Shown in pieces: positions 35,312-46,854 of a DNA stretch of 64,000 nt. Origin of the DNA: Ectobius pallidus (lineage: Eukaryota; Arthropoda; Insecta; Blattodea; Ectobiidae); contig CAXKWD010000011.1 of the NCBI GenBank assembly GCA_964059195.1, positions 13,052,451 to 13,116,450 of the forward strand, written 5' to 3'. The translations under genes and the position numbers were made by a program. Positions within the stretch are counted from its first letter, which is position 1, and each line of letters opens with the position of its first letter. The notes beneath the pieces are model-generated. The model saw only the letters and a list, made by a program, of their open reading frames with translations. It was not told the DNA's origin and did not search any database.

Positions 35312-35612
35312 CTAAACTCATTGGCGCTACATCCCTGGAAGGACAGGGTCTAACACCCGACCGCTGAGTCATCTACCATAGATAGATGGCAGGATTGGGG
35401 GGCATGTGGTCAGCATGCCGACACCCACGACCGTTAATGGTGGTTTCCATGACAGGAGCCGCTATTTCTCTATCAAGTAGCTCCTCAATTTGAATCACGA
35501 GGCTGAGTGCACCCTGTTCCAGACCTTCGTACATCAGGAAATCCGAGGATCGAACCCGGGCAGACGGCTCTGTAGTCAGCGACGCTAACCACAAGACCAC
35601 GCCAGCGCAGCG
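35312..35612 (-). mobile_element. tRNA-derived SINE (SINE-2), full copy
   Basis: On the minus strand it begins ctgcgctggcgtggtcttgt, with the box A tggtcttgtggttagcgtc, then the box B gggttcgatcc. It continues to a tail with gtcggcatgctgacc and ends near gcgccaatgag. The tRNA-like head points to a class with anticodon region ctgactacagag. A tail relic lies at 24380-24515. Confidence 0.85.
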
Positions 35613-36145
35613 GTCACAGAAACAAACACCTAGTAATAATTAAAAGCTTTGTATTCTTATAATGTAATCAAAAGTAAAATGCATGCTTAAAAGAAACGGG
35701 TAAATAAGCATTAGCGTATTGAGTTTTTTAACATGGATTTAAGGATATTATAGAAATTCATGTCACTATTATACAGTAAAATAACATAATTATAAAGATA
35801 AAAAGAATAAAGCTAAGCATTTTAAGGATTATTTAAATATTTAAAAAAATTAAATTTAAATGACAGGATCTGAGGACCGGTTCTAGACCGGGCCGCACCT
35901 ACCCATTCCACTGTCTAAAACATTTGCGCGCCGACTATATGGGTTAGGTGGGACAATAAAGAAATATTAGAACGTTTGGGAAATTCCCGTTCCAATTTTA
36001 GACTAGTGACAACCAAGAAGGGCTTATTCCTGGTATAGGTAACAATGTTATAGTTTACATAAGCCTATTAGTCTAAAAATGACTGGACATACATGACCGT
36101 CCCAAATGTAACTCACAAAAATATAGGTGTTGTGGAAACAATATT
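35613..36145. other. No recognised feature
   Basis: AT-rich sequence with nothing supported. Confidence 0.4.
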
Positions 36146-37040
36146 ATTAAACTTGTAAACTTTATTGGCAGTCATGAACGTCAAGCAGATGCTTTGGACA
36201 TTATCTGATAATCCATACAATAAAATTACAATACAGTTTACTGGAACTACTACAAAATATCACATCAAGAATCCATAAAATGATTAGAAAATACAGGAAT
36301 TGCATTCAAAATATTCAATTACATTATAAAAAGGATTTTAAGCAGCCATTTGAACACTTCACCCTTAAAATAATTAAATGTGGCAGTATTTGCCGTCTGA
36401 AGCAGTTTGTTGAGCAAAGGTACAGTCATCTGATCGAACCAGGTTATTGATTTTGTCAGTCTGACAGGATTTACAACAAGCAAGTGGTTATTTCTTGTGG
36501 TATGATTATTAACATATTAGAGTACGATTACTTCCACAAAGTCTCTGGATTTTTACATATATACCTTAGGAGCGAGTGTCACAGTTCCTAGAGTTCCTGC
36601 CTAGGGGCGGTAGCTGCACCCTTATTGGTCCACCTCTTCTATACCACTCAACGTGTTGTCTGTCTGTGTCTCGCTGCGGCATTATCCTTCCACTGAACTA
36701 TTATAGTATTTGTGTTGCCATCGCGATCTTCACTCTGGGCTCAACAGTAGCTCACTGATCTACGCGCATGCGAATCTGCGCAAGCTGTAACGCGAAAGCT
36801 CGCTGGCTGTTTTAAGTCTTCAAGGCCAGAGACTTTGTGGAAGTAATCGTACTCTAACAGCATTGAGTAAATTGCACAAAAATATGTATTTGCCCTTTTT
36901 CAAATACTTCCCAACGATTTATCAAATAGAGATCTGATTTCTTTTACAAGTTTAACAGGCAGTACACAGTCGTAGTTAAATAACCGCAATCAAGAAAACG
37001 AATCTTATTTGTACATATTTTTCCTTGATTCTATATGATG
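36146..37040 (-). pseudogene. LINE-3 3' end, split by MITE TA-3
   Basis: On the minus strand, from about 36516 to the stop at 36321-36319, a frame reads NNHTTRNNHLLVVNPVRLTK, then SITWFDQMTVPLLNKLLQTA and FNYFKGEVFKWLLKILF. The NHxTRxNxxL, VPLLNKLL and FKxxLxxxLF pattern is the C-terminus of LINE proteins after the reverse transcriptase. The 3' untranslated region carries aataaagttta near 36160, a likely poly(A) signal and end. Upstream of TA-3 (36857-37040) a fragmentary frame with SLFDKSLGSI and an AIYSML segment may continue the protein, with stops. The right boundary is uncertain. Confidence 0.62.
36520..36854. mobile_element. TA-3 MITE, 335 bp
   Basis: A perfect 29-bp terminal inverted repeat starts gagtacgattacttccac and ends aaagtctctgg. 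TA flanks both sides (36518-36519 and 36855-36856). The core is more GC-rich than its host and contains no frame of note; the 60-residue frame at 36576-36758 lies wholly inside. It sits within LINE-3, so it is younger than that LINE. Confidence 0.9.
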
Positions 37041-37201
37041 GGTTCCTGTATAGGTGGCCTATCGAACAAAACTCGAGGATATCCTGAGTAATAGTTAACC
37101 ACTTGCATCCGGTTCAGTGAATAGGGCGTTAGCTACAGTGATTATATATTTCATTGCTATGTATATTTTCAGAGTAAAACGGGTAAGAAATATTTCTATA
37201 G

Positions 37202-38641
37202 CAGGGGTGCCCACGGGGGGGGGGGGGGGTTAAGACGCCGACTGCGTCATTGAAATTTCTGGGGGAGGGGGCAAAATATTATCGTTTTATGAATTTTCTG
37301 GGGGGGGGGGTTGAAAATTATTGTAAAATTAGCGTTTTAGTATATGTTAAAAATAAAAACGGTCAAGTTTTATAACTTCAAAAGGTCCCTTCTAACAGTG
37401 GATTAGGAAAGGGGGGTCAAGGGGGTTTGGACCCCCAAAAGTCAAAACCTAAAATTCTATATTTGTATTTTTAAAAAATATTTATTTAATTAAACAAGAT
37501 TTGTTGGTGTGTCAAATATGATATAGTAGTTATTTTCTTTTCATAACAGTAGGCCGATTATATCGACTGTTCCGTGTGTTATTCAACTTTTCTTATAAAA
37601 AGTAATACGTATTATAACTTAAGTAACAATTTCTTGTTTAAGTTGCCATGTCTAAGAGTATAGTAAACAAATTTTCTAACTAGTTTTTCAGTGCTAAAAT
37701 AGCATAAAATGTTATTTTCATTAGTTCAACATTTAAAAATTTCCCGGAGGTGGACACCTGACTTAGGTATCATTTTCTTGTTTACATTGGCACGTCTTAG
37801 AGTACGGTAAACTAATTTCCTAACTAGTTTTTTAGTTCTAAAATAGCGTAAAATGTGATTTTCATTAGTTCAATATTTAAAAATTTTCCGGAGGTGGAGC
37901 CCCCACTTAATAATGATTTCTTATTTACATTGGTATGTCTTAGAGTATGGTAAACAAATTTCCTAACTAGATTTTTAGTGCTAAAATAGACTAAAATGTG
38001 ATTTTCGTTAGTTCAATATTTTAAAATTTCCCGGGGTGGACACTCGACTTAGGTAACAATTTATTGTTTACATTGGCATGTCTTAGAGTATGATAAACAA
38101 ATTTCCTAACTAGTTTTTAATTGCTAAAATAGCGTAAAATATTATTTTCATTAGTTCAGTATTTAAAAATTTTCTGGGGGTGGCCCCCTACTTAGGTAAT
38201 GATTTCTTATTTACATTGGCATGTCTTAGAGTATGGTAAACACATTTCCTAACTAGTTTTTTCTATGCTAAAATAGCGTAAAATGTTGTTTTCATTAGTT
38301 CAATATTTAAACATTTTCTGGTGATGGACCCCCGACCCCCTTTTTGGGTGGGTATTCCAAACCCCCCCGGCACTTTCGACCCTCCCCGCAATATTTTTCT
38401 GGCTACGTCATTGTTGCACTTTTTATATTATTATATTATTAATATGTTACAAAGTGGCTCAAGAAGTTAAAGCAACAAAAAATAAATAAATTAAAAAAAT
38501 ACCCCCCCCCCCCTAGAAAATATCATATGGGCATCCTTGTCGACAGCCAATCAGGTTGGGGGGTGAGCAATGACGTTTGGGGGGTGAGCAATGAAGTTGG
38601 AGGGGAGTGAGTAATGAAGTTTGGGAGGGTGGGCACCCTTG
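37202..38641. mobile_element. hAT-5 element with internal satellite, 1440 bp
   Basis: Ends caggggtgcccac and gtgggcacccttg are inverted and of hAT type. The flanks share TCTATAG (37195-37201 and 38642-38648), a 7-bp match against the expected 8. Long G runs on the left (37217-37230, 37302-37311) face C/G runs on the right. The middle is filled by five copies of a 143-bp unit. No transposase frame is visible. Confidence 0.85.
37617..38345 (+). repeat. Tandem array, 5 x ~143 bp, inside hAT-5
   Basis: The anchor tgg.atgtctta(g)gagta starts at 37644, 37788, 37930, 38074 and 38217, giving periods of 144, 142, 144 and 143. Each unit also has cctaactag, ctaaaatag.gtaaaatg and a cggaggtgga-like end. 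Units differ by roughly 10-15%. Confidence 0.92.
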
Positions 38642-38648
38642 TCTATAG

Positions 38649-40324
38649 CATTGCAAAGAAGCGAGATTGTTTCGTGTTGTGCATAGGGCGTAAGAGATCT
38701 TGCACGACTAAGTATTTTTTCACACATTTTTGCATTTTCCTCCACAATTCTGCAAAAAGAGTTCTCCAAAACGTATACAACGAATTCCTACTGTTTTGCT
38801 ACTAATTGTTGCGTAGAAAAAGAGGCCACTTTGATTTTTTTTAAATAATGAGCATTTTTTGTTACCTTGCCTCGGCTATAACGGAAGCTCACTCAATCAT
38901 GAACCAATGCTGACTAAGGATTCCACATCTATAGTGGAAAATATGTTCAGTTATATTAATCACAGCCGTTCCGTTGGCAGTGAGCCAGTGGGCAGGAAAA
39001 TGAGTTCAAACCTCGATGAGGCTTTACCGTATCTGTGGATGACGAAACTCGGATTTTTCTCACTGTAATGCTATTATCCGTATTTCTTTTCATTTACACT
39101 ATTCACTCTCAAGCGTTCTCCTTTCTCTCCATCATAAAAAATATATAAATATGTAAATGAATAAATAAATAAATGATAAGAATCTCCTGGCTGGCAACCG
39201 CAGGAAAAGTCATGTGGCGGGCAGGGATACTAATTCCACATGTACCTTTCTCAACTGAGGACCTAACCCATCAGTCAAACATTCAACCAGTGCGACGAGC
39301 TTTGCTCTTCGGGGGAGTCAACCGCTGTCCGTAAACTACGAGCTTGATGTGAGATTGGACCGCTATTTAAAACCTGGCAGTACTATCCGGATGATGTTGC
39401 GTATGGCTATGATTCACATTACACCGTAGGGTACTCTCATATCACCCCATCCGCATGAGATCAGCATGGCCGAAGTGATATTATGCTGTCCCTGTCCCCC
39501 AGCTCTGTAATTAATTAAATACGTTTCGTATTTTATTCACAATGTTTGTGGCAAGTATGCTAGCCACAAGTCAAGTGATGGCAATTTAATCCCGCATTTT
39601 CATTGAACCTACAAGGAGTAGGAACAACAATATCACTACCAGATCCTCTTAAGAAAACCCCTCCATTATCGAAAGCATTTGTCCCTAGCATAGCCCTTGT
39701 GGCAGTCCCTTGTTCCCTTCAGAGATCGATTGAAGGCAATATCCTCAACGAAAGCTGATTCAGCGTTTTTTTTCTTCGAAATGTGAGCATTTTATCAACT
39801 TGGAGGTCGTAGAGTCTGAAAGATGGACAGAGTCGTAAAAGACGGCTATTCCGGAAAAACCAAGGCATCAGGCAGAACTATAGTTTCTTAGTTAAGAAGT
39901 TCAAGCAGATTCTTTATACAAAGAGCACCCGAAGCTTCATCCAACAAAAGCCTTTATATTCTGAAGTGGCAATGGGAGTAAAGATGTCGCATCGAAGAGT
40001 ACAGTATTGAAAGAATTTTACTACTGTTGCTAAGTAATATAGGCTATGTATTAGCCGTACACGAAAACCCTTGTAATGTAATGCACAAGGCAATAACGAT
40101 TGTATGTATGGGCAGTATCTTTACTTTCGTTGCAGTCATGCAAATTTATAATCTTTGTAATATCAGCGGGCTACTAAGTTCAATATCCTTGTGCATTGTA
40201 GTCTTTTATTAATATTATTATTGTTATGCTGCGGACCAGTACTGAAGTTATGGGAACAGGTTGCTCTGTTGCGCTTGGGATGGTGTAGGCTGAGAAAGAA
40301 AATCAATCCATTCGAGTCATTTTC
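38649..40324. other. No recognised feature
   Basis: About 1.7 kb. The segment 39180-39500 is less AT-rich than its surroundings, but I find no promoter boxes, coding frame or partner for it. Frames at 38614-38805, 38859-39068 and 40027-40212 carry no motif. Confidence 0.4.
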
Positions 40325-40339
40325 ACTCCACGCAAGGAG

Positions 40340-40490
40340 GATATGGTCTTCTGGTGGAGGTTTCATTAACGAATACTAATTTAGTTACGCTTATTTTTAC
40401 ATTGAGGTTATACATATGTAGTGACAGGTGGTAGTCCATCTTCTCGACGATCAAGTAGAAGAAACTAGGGAATAACTTGGACGTAAGACG
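40340..40490 (+). repeat. Dispersed repeat K, diverged copy
   Basis: Contains ctggtggaggttt, agttacgcttattttt, gacaggtggta and aacttggacgtaag, matching the order of blocks in 41922-42075 (ccaagtggagg, tgttacgcttatttt, gacaggtggtaag, tacttggacgtga). Confidence 0.5.
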
Positions 40491-41702
40491 TTGAAGGTGT
40501 GTGTAACACCTAAACACGTCTAAGTGTATGTCCGTGACATTTCGTGACTATAATGGGAAAGAAGACGTAAAGAAAGCACGTCTTGTTTTCAGGCCACATG
40601 TTGCATTCATTGGTATAATTGCAATATGTAAAATGAGATTGCTGGTAGTGCCAATTAGGAAAATAATAAATATTACCCCTAATACTTTTTTAATCTGTTG
40701 AAAGTTTTTCACTTCACCAAGGTCTATTAATACATAAAAAATGATACCATGTAACTCATTAAATGATATAAAATCCATTAAATGATACAAATAGAATTAA
40801 AGTACACAAAAAGCATTAAATGATTACCCTGAAACACATTGACCTAACTATCATGATGTTAAAAAGCTAGCGAGTAAATATTGCGTGCTATTGCATAATT
40901 TCATACTATTGCGTAACATATTAACTTAATTAACATATAGGCCTACCTTGAAATTAAGTACTATGTAGGCCTATATAATAATGTTAAAAGCGATTTGAAC
41001 GTTGTCGGTTAGCGGCAGTCCTTGATGTGAGATGGTAAAGAATTCCTCATTCGAATGACTGAAGCAGTGAAGGATGGCGAGTCAAGAGATGCATAATGCT
41101 TAGCTGTTTCGAGAATATGATCTCGCCTAGACCGACGAGATTACGGTGAGATGAAAGAACACGAAAGCGTGATTACAGACAGTGAGGACAGGAAGTGTTA
41201 AGAATTCGATAGCGGAGGCATAGAGAGTGCAGTATTCTCCTGTCGCCCAATTTGAAGCCATGGCATTGTTTCATATGCTGGCGTTATATATGATTTACAA
41301 ATACCATAAAAGTAGCAAACGTAAGCATTATGAACACGTGATGAAATGAGGCATTAAGAGTGTTGACATGAGTGTTTTCTTTAATGAATAAGACAGAGGG
41401 TTTCTTAATTTTTGGAGAGCGTGAATTATGGAGTGTTTTATTATGTTTTTTTTATATCTTTTATATGGATGTTCCAATTTAAGTTACTGTCAAAATGTAG
41501 GCCTACATGAATCGGAGAAAATAGGAAGACGCAATGTTTTCTTGAAAATTATGTAGAAACAAATATAAGCTGGCTTAAAAGCAGTTTGAAATTCATTTGC
41601 ATTATTATAAAGTAAAATGTTTTGTTTTTCATGTGATTCTGACAAATTTATATTGATACCGATAAAAGTGCCTGAAGAATGACTATGATTGGTGAAACTA
41701 TC
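40491..41702. other. No recognised feature
   Basis: AT-rich, with TAGGCCTA at 40938, 40966 and 41498. The 80-residue minus-strand frame at 40548-40790 has no motif. Confidence 0.45.
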
Positions 41703-41921
41703 ATTCTCTCTCTCTCTCTTCCTCTCTCTCTCTCTCTCTCTTCCTCTCTCTCTCTTCCTTCCTCTCTCTCTCTTCCTTCCTCTCTTCCTTCCTCTCTCTC
41801 TTCCTCTCTCTTTCTCTTCCTCTCTCTTTCTCTTCCTCTCTCTTTCTCTTCCTCTCTCTTTCTCTTCCTCTCTCTTTCTCTTCCTCTCTCTTTCTCTTCC
41901 TCTCTCTTTCTCTCTCTTCCT
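41703..41921. repeat. (TC)n / CTCTTTCTCTTC minisatellite
   Basis: About 220 bases of pyrimidine repeat, first TCTCTTCC-like and then a regular 16-mer unit ctctctttctcttcct. It makes long Ser/Leu/Phe-only frames that are not genes. Confidence 0.97.
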
Positions 41922-42080
41922 ATGCCCCCATGTTGGGGCGAAGGGCCTCCAAGTGGAGGTGAATTTTGTTACGCTTATTTTCCTAGAGAGGGCAGAGGGA
42001 CAGGTGGTAAGCCCATCGCCCCTTAATCCCCTCCGGAAACTAAGGTATTACTTGGACGTGAAAGGACCGAGAAATTTTGT
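41922..42080 (+). repeat. Dispersed repeat K, best copy
   Basis: Contains catgttggggcgaagggc, tccaagtggagg, ttacgcttattttcc, agagagggcagagggacag, gtggtaagccc and tacttggacgtgaaagg. Other copies are at 13497 and 40340. It has no tRNA boxes, so it may be the 3' region of a longer element. Confidence 0.65.
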
Positions 42081-42632
42081 CCAGAGTCTCTAATTTAGGC
42101 TTGGAGTTCTTTTAGATACTACCATTAGAAGGTAATCAATCCATAAATAGTGATCACGGCATTTTCAGCTTTCTCTGGGCTATGAAGGTAGCCTAAGTCT
42201 ATTCAGCGTTCTTGCAACATACCTGTGACTTTACTAGCTCGAAAGGTTAGCAGTGACGTTTGCAACTGTTAGCAAATCATTAGCGATGGTGCCTAAACGG
42301 CTTCCAATTAAAATAAATAATTTTGATTTTAGTTTCAGCTAGTCCCTGTAGCCTAGATCCCTCTTATAAAACCAATGTGAGAAAAGATCTAACGCGTACA
42401 CTCAAATGGTTTTAAGGGTGGATAATTAAGTAAAAGTTACAGAAGCCTGAATCGAACGTTTGACGCTCTTTATTACCAAGAAATCTGCTATTTTAGAATT
42501 ATTGCTTTTGTAATTTTTAAGTAAGTTATATGTTAAGTGATAAAAATGAACACAGTACAATTTAACCTGTCGAAATCAGTTCAAGTAACATTTCACATTT
42601 GAGATAGCAGGGAATGAAATTATTTAACAGGA
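42081..42632. other. No recognised feature
   Basis: No supported signal. Confidence 0.4.
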
Positions 42633-44191
42633 CAGGGCCCTGTTTCATAATGCTCTACAGGGCCCTGTTTCATAGAACTTTTACACTCATATTATTAGCA
42701 AGTACATAATATTAGTTATTATTATTAGTCTTCTGTTTCATAAGAATATTTTCTAATAATATTTGTTATGAGTTCATGGCTCTAAATTATTAGTATATAT
42801 TGCTAATATTATTAGTAAACTGTTTCACAGACTGCAGAACTAATAAAATTTACTGATAATATTAGGTGTTTTTCTATAAGTGTTTTTGGACCCATAACTT
42901 ATTCTCAAATCCATGTAATTCAGATTTCGTGATCTTAAATTTGTGGAAAATGAATCACTCTGATTTAATTATCAATTTAGAAAAAGCTCACGTACGGTAT
43001 CAAAGGAATTTTTGTCATAACAAGTTTCTAGGATTTGAGGTTAGAGTTTAGTGCATAAGCCTATTGCTATCTTGTTTAAGTGCCTGGCATATTTATTCAT
43101 TTCTTAGCGTTAGTTATTATTTGTTACATGTATGAAGATATATGTAGGTCATGCTGCTTTGAAATAGTATTGATAAAAATACTAAGAAGGGAAAAAACAC
43201 GAACAACAATCCAGACATAACCTCCAAATCAATCAGCTGACTAATGAACTAATAATATTAGTGAAGAGATTTTATGAGTAGTGTTCATATCTCTATGAAA
43301 CAAGATTTTGTTAACTAATAAATAATATTATGAGTTCTAATATTATTAACTGATATTATTAGCAAGTTCTATGAAACAGGGCCCTGGTGTTACAAATACG
43401 ACAATTATGCCAAGTCTGACAAATTTGTCAAGATGTTCTCACATTTGTACATTTCATAAATATACAAGTTCTCCTTACATTACAGGCAACTTAATATAAA
43501 TTGTCAGACTAAAGGGACACTTTACATAAACGCGACAATTTTATGTAAAACGAAAGTTTACTTTATTACACTGCAGATGGCTTTCATTACGCATGTTATA
43601 ATCGATCTCAACACTGGATGCAATTCATAAGAAATCAATTATTATTGTCAAAGTACTGTAGTGGAAAAGAAATTTGGTGGCCTTCTACACATTCTAAACA
43701 CCTACCCGGTACTTAGAAAATTTGACAGAATGTTCAATAACTTCGGTAAGATCACTGCTAATATCACTATCGGTACTAGTAGTGTTCATTATAAACAGAA
43801 AGTTTAGGTTACAGAGGTCTAATATCCACAAACACAATTTAACAAGTTATATAGACATTTACATAACCAACTCACTAAGCCTACAGCCTGTCACTTCTAT
43901 AAAGACAATTCTACATTTTCTGTAAAAAGAAGACAATGTCAAAAAAAAAAAAAACGTTTTATAAACGTTAGGTGTCCTTAGATTTGACAAATTTGTCAGA
44001 ATTTTACCTGTCAACGCCGAAGTTTTGAGAAACAACAATTTGTAAAATTAGTATACAAATCCACAAAATTGTCATGGCATTTTCGTAAAGATGTCAGCAT
44101 ATATGAAGTACACAATTGTCAAAATGTAAACCTGTAAGACAATTTATGTCACCTGTTATCTGTGAAATTGTAACTTTTATGAAATAGGGCA
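42633..44191 (-). mobile_element. TIR-B element copy 2, split by TIR-A
   Basis: Reverse-orientation copy of 10002-10834. It starts cagggccctgtttcataa and tgctctacag, is interrupted by TIR-A, and resumes gtgttacaaatacgacaatt. It ends aacttttatgaaatagggc. Without TIR-A (729 bp) it is about 830 bp, against 833 bp for copy 1. The flanks show no clear duplication. Confidence 0.85.
42658..43386. mobile_element. TIR-A element, 729 bp, nested in TIR-B
   Basis: The ends are exact inverted copies: cagggccctgtttcatag then aactt on the left, mirrored on the right. Both arms are rich in an attattagcaa/taataatatta theme. The first ten bases, CAGGGCCCTG, are themselves a palindrome. A 61-residue frame at 42866-43051 has no motif. 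Confidence 0.88.
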
Positions 44192-44334
44192 CAGTTTTAT
44201 TTATTAGTTGTCATCGCTTTTATTATTATAATTATCATTACTACCGTTACGATGGTTAATATTATCATAATATTCATCATAACTGTTTAGGAAAGTTATT
44301 CCTATAAATAACAATAATTTACAATAGAATTGCC

Positions 44335-44480
44335 TCACTATTGGCTCTCACCTTTATCTGCATAGCATACATGCTTCTAGCTATAGGGGTCGTGGGTTGA
44401 AACCTAGTTGAAAGCTCTGGGACTTTTCAAGCGTAAGAACACACATAAATGCGTCCTTTTCAAAGGGGTATAAAGCCGTT
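44335..44480 (+). repeat. Possible SINE fragment
   Basis: A box-B-like gggttgaaacc (near 44395) follows a ctctagc-like anticodon-arm region and precedes aacacacataaatgcgtcc, similar to the ataaatgtgacaggccc block of SINE-1. Box A is not clear. Confidence 0.4.
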
Positions 44481-44677
44481 TATTTACAGTACGTTAAACA
44501 GCAATGTATAAAATTACCGAGTATAAAATTCCCTACCACATCCTTAAAGGAAGGCGCTAGTAAACCATAGATAAGGTGGATCCCAACCTTGCTACTGCTG
44601 TGCTTTTCAAACTACTTACATCACCCCACGGAAATATTAAGCAGGCCTAATATAGTAGCCTATACAATTTTTACTTA

Positions 44678-45239
44678 CCGTATTTTACGGACCATAAGAC
44701 GCTCCGGACCAAAAGACGCACCTTAATTGTAGGATGGAATTTGAAAAAGGAAAATAAATTTAATGTGATTCTAAACGAAATATTTTAAAGGGAATAATAT
44801 ACTTCATTACATAAGCAAAGTACAAGCTTGTACAATGGAATCGGTGTAAGTCTGAAAATAATTTTACACCCTCTAACCCTCAATTCAGCATACGGTAAGT
44901 GTAACGGGACAAGGCTTTTAGAGATCAATGCCTTCATTTAAACCACCCGGCGGAGACAACTCCTTTCGTATAAAAGAACTCAACATTCCTTTCGTTTGGC
45001 ATTGTATACCTGACTTCCAGCTATCCTCATTTTACGATTGTGACAAATACACTGATGTACAGTCTGTGCTAAAATTTGTATCTCTCGTATCGTTTACAAC
45101 ACATTGTGTACAACTGTGCTATTCCAGCAATATTTACCATAATTTCATTTTTAGTGTACTTCGGATCATTAGACGCACCCAATTTTTAAGGGTCTGTTTT
45201 CAAGGTAAAAAAGTGCGTCTTACGGTCCGTAAAATACGG
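44678..45239 (-). mobile_element. TA-2 MITE copy 2, 562 bp
   Basis: Ends ccgtattttacggaccataa (followed by gacgc) and the mirror ggtccgtaaaatacgg. TA flanks both sides (44676-44677 and 45240-45241). It is the reverse complement of 30365-30976. The 107-residue frame at 44928-45251 lies in the element and runs out of its end, so it is not a gene. Confidence 0.9.
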
Positions 45240-45241
45240 TA

Positions 45242-46854
45242 CATCTTTTAAAATAAATTTCATCTAACGAATTTCATTCCACAAACGTCTGAACAACAAC
45301 AACTAAGGTATGGAATTCTGTATTTTACACTAATAGCAATAAGAACAGCATTTCTCTGGCTCAGGTTCCCAAAAAGTTTTAAAATAATGACCAGAAACAG
45401 CAGTGTATTCTGACAACAATGCTGTTAAAGTCTTTAATATTTGAACAATCTGGTAATACAGAACAGTAAACAATTCGTTCATATAGCTAGGAACCACCAG
45501 TTACATCTCCGGACGTTTTGTTCATTATGCAATAAATAAGATAAAACATTATTTTAGTGTAATGATTGTACTATAGTTTATTATGTTAAGTCTTAATTCT
45601 TACGCAATACCTCCGGTATCTTCATTACACTAAAAATGAGTTTTCAAAGGGGAATTTCTTTAATCTAACTACATGCCTCTTCCTGTTTTTATGGGCGAAT
45701 GAGTCTCAATAAATATGTAATGTGCTTAGTAAGTGATTTGGTTAGAACATGCTTAACAAGTGATTTGATCAGAAGAGGTTACGAGGTACTCTTAAGTGTT
45801 TTGTTTGTTTACTATAAAGAGTTGATTGTATAATGTATTTGGTGGAATCAGAATGTGCATTTCTACAGCCAGATAGTTTTGCACGTGTCTTCATGGTAAA
45901 GTATACATAAATAATCTGAATAAGAAAACAAATTTTTCTGAAATATAATTACATACGATTTTCTAGTTACTAAAATCTAATTGATTTAAACCATTTGGTT
46001 TAAATAGAATTACATTAAAGCTTGGTGACAGTAACTCGGAAAATAATTAATTCTCGGAAATTAAAAAGGTACCGTCAGTGTAATTGATTGAACATCCAGA
46101 AATTCAAATGGTATAAAGAAGCAATTAAAAGTTGTCCTTACTTAGTTACTAGGTAATGGAAATTCCACTCTCTTTATCTTTTCCAGAATTGAATGATTGC
46201 TGGAGTGTGTCAATGCGACAGTATAAACTCCATTAAAATATATTTTTTATTGCATAGAAATCTCTAAATTACAATAGCTGAACGTACACATCTGACTACT
46301 GTTACCTCTTTGTGTTGTTTTAAATATGAAAATGAAGGTAGAGTTTTACAGCGTCTCTTTGTTGAGTGTTTTCTATTTCTATAGGCGAAGCTTCCCAGCA
46401 CGACATCACTGTTGTGAATGGCGTTTGTAGTAATAAAGTGAAATAAAGAGTTCTAATTAGAACATGACATGTTGGATTCACAGGATGTGCGTAGAGTGAG
46501 GTTATCAGCATTGATGCAGAGTAAAAATAAATAAATAGGCAAGCAAATAAATGAGAGATAAATGAATGACGTGAACCATTAAGCAGAAAATTAAATAACG
46601 GATGAAACAAGTGCGTAAGTAAGTAATTAAAGAGGCAAATACATAATTAAAAGTATATTGATCCCTTTTAACTTCTTGAAGGTCATTAGGGTCCCTAGAG
46701 GTTGAGTCTCCAGGATTTTTAGACACTCGTCACAATATATCCTAAGGTTTTCAGCCAAAATACCACTAGGATTGATTTGGCACTCAATATAGTGTTAGAA
46801 GCTGATTTGACCCCATAACCTTACTGCCACCAGAACAAACATAAATAAATAAAT
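45242..46854. other. No recognised feature
   Basis: About 1.6 kb of AT-rich sequence. A 22-base hairpin (atttaaacca tt tggtttaaat) lies at about 45982-46003. Frames on the minus strand at 46320-46726 are hydrophobic without motif; a taaataaataggcaag-type low-complexity patch lies at 46525-46640. Confidence 0.4.

Noticed and set aside
36576..36758. 60-residue frame
   Set aside because: Entirely inside the TA-3 MITE.
37617..38345. Possible CRISPR array or centromeric satellite
   Set aside because: Units are contiguous 143-bp tandem repeats without unique spacers, and the array is confined inside a hAT element.
41679..42093. Two overlapping long frames rich in Leu, Ser and Phe
   Set aside because: They are translations of the CT-rich minisatellite at 41703-41921 and change identity with every frame.
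44928..45251. 107-residue open frame
   Set aside because: It lies within TA-2 copy 2, crosses its terminal inverted repeat, and is not kept as a frame in the other copy.
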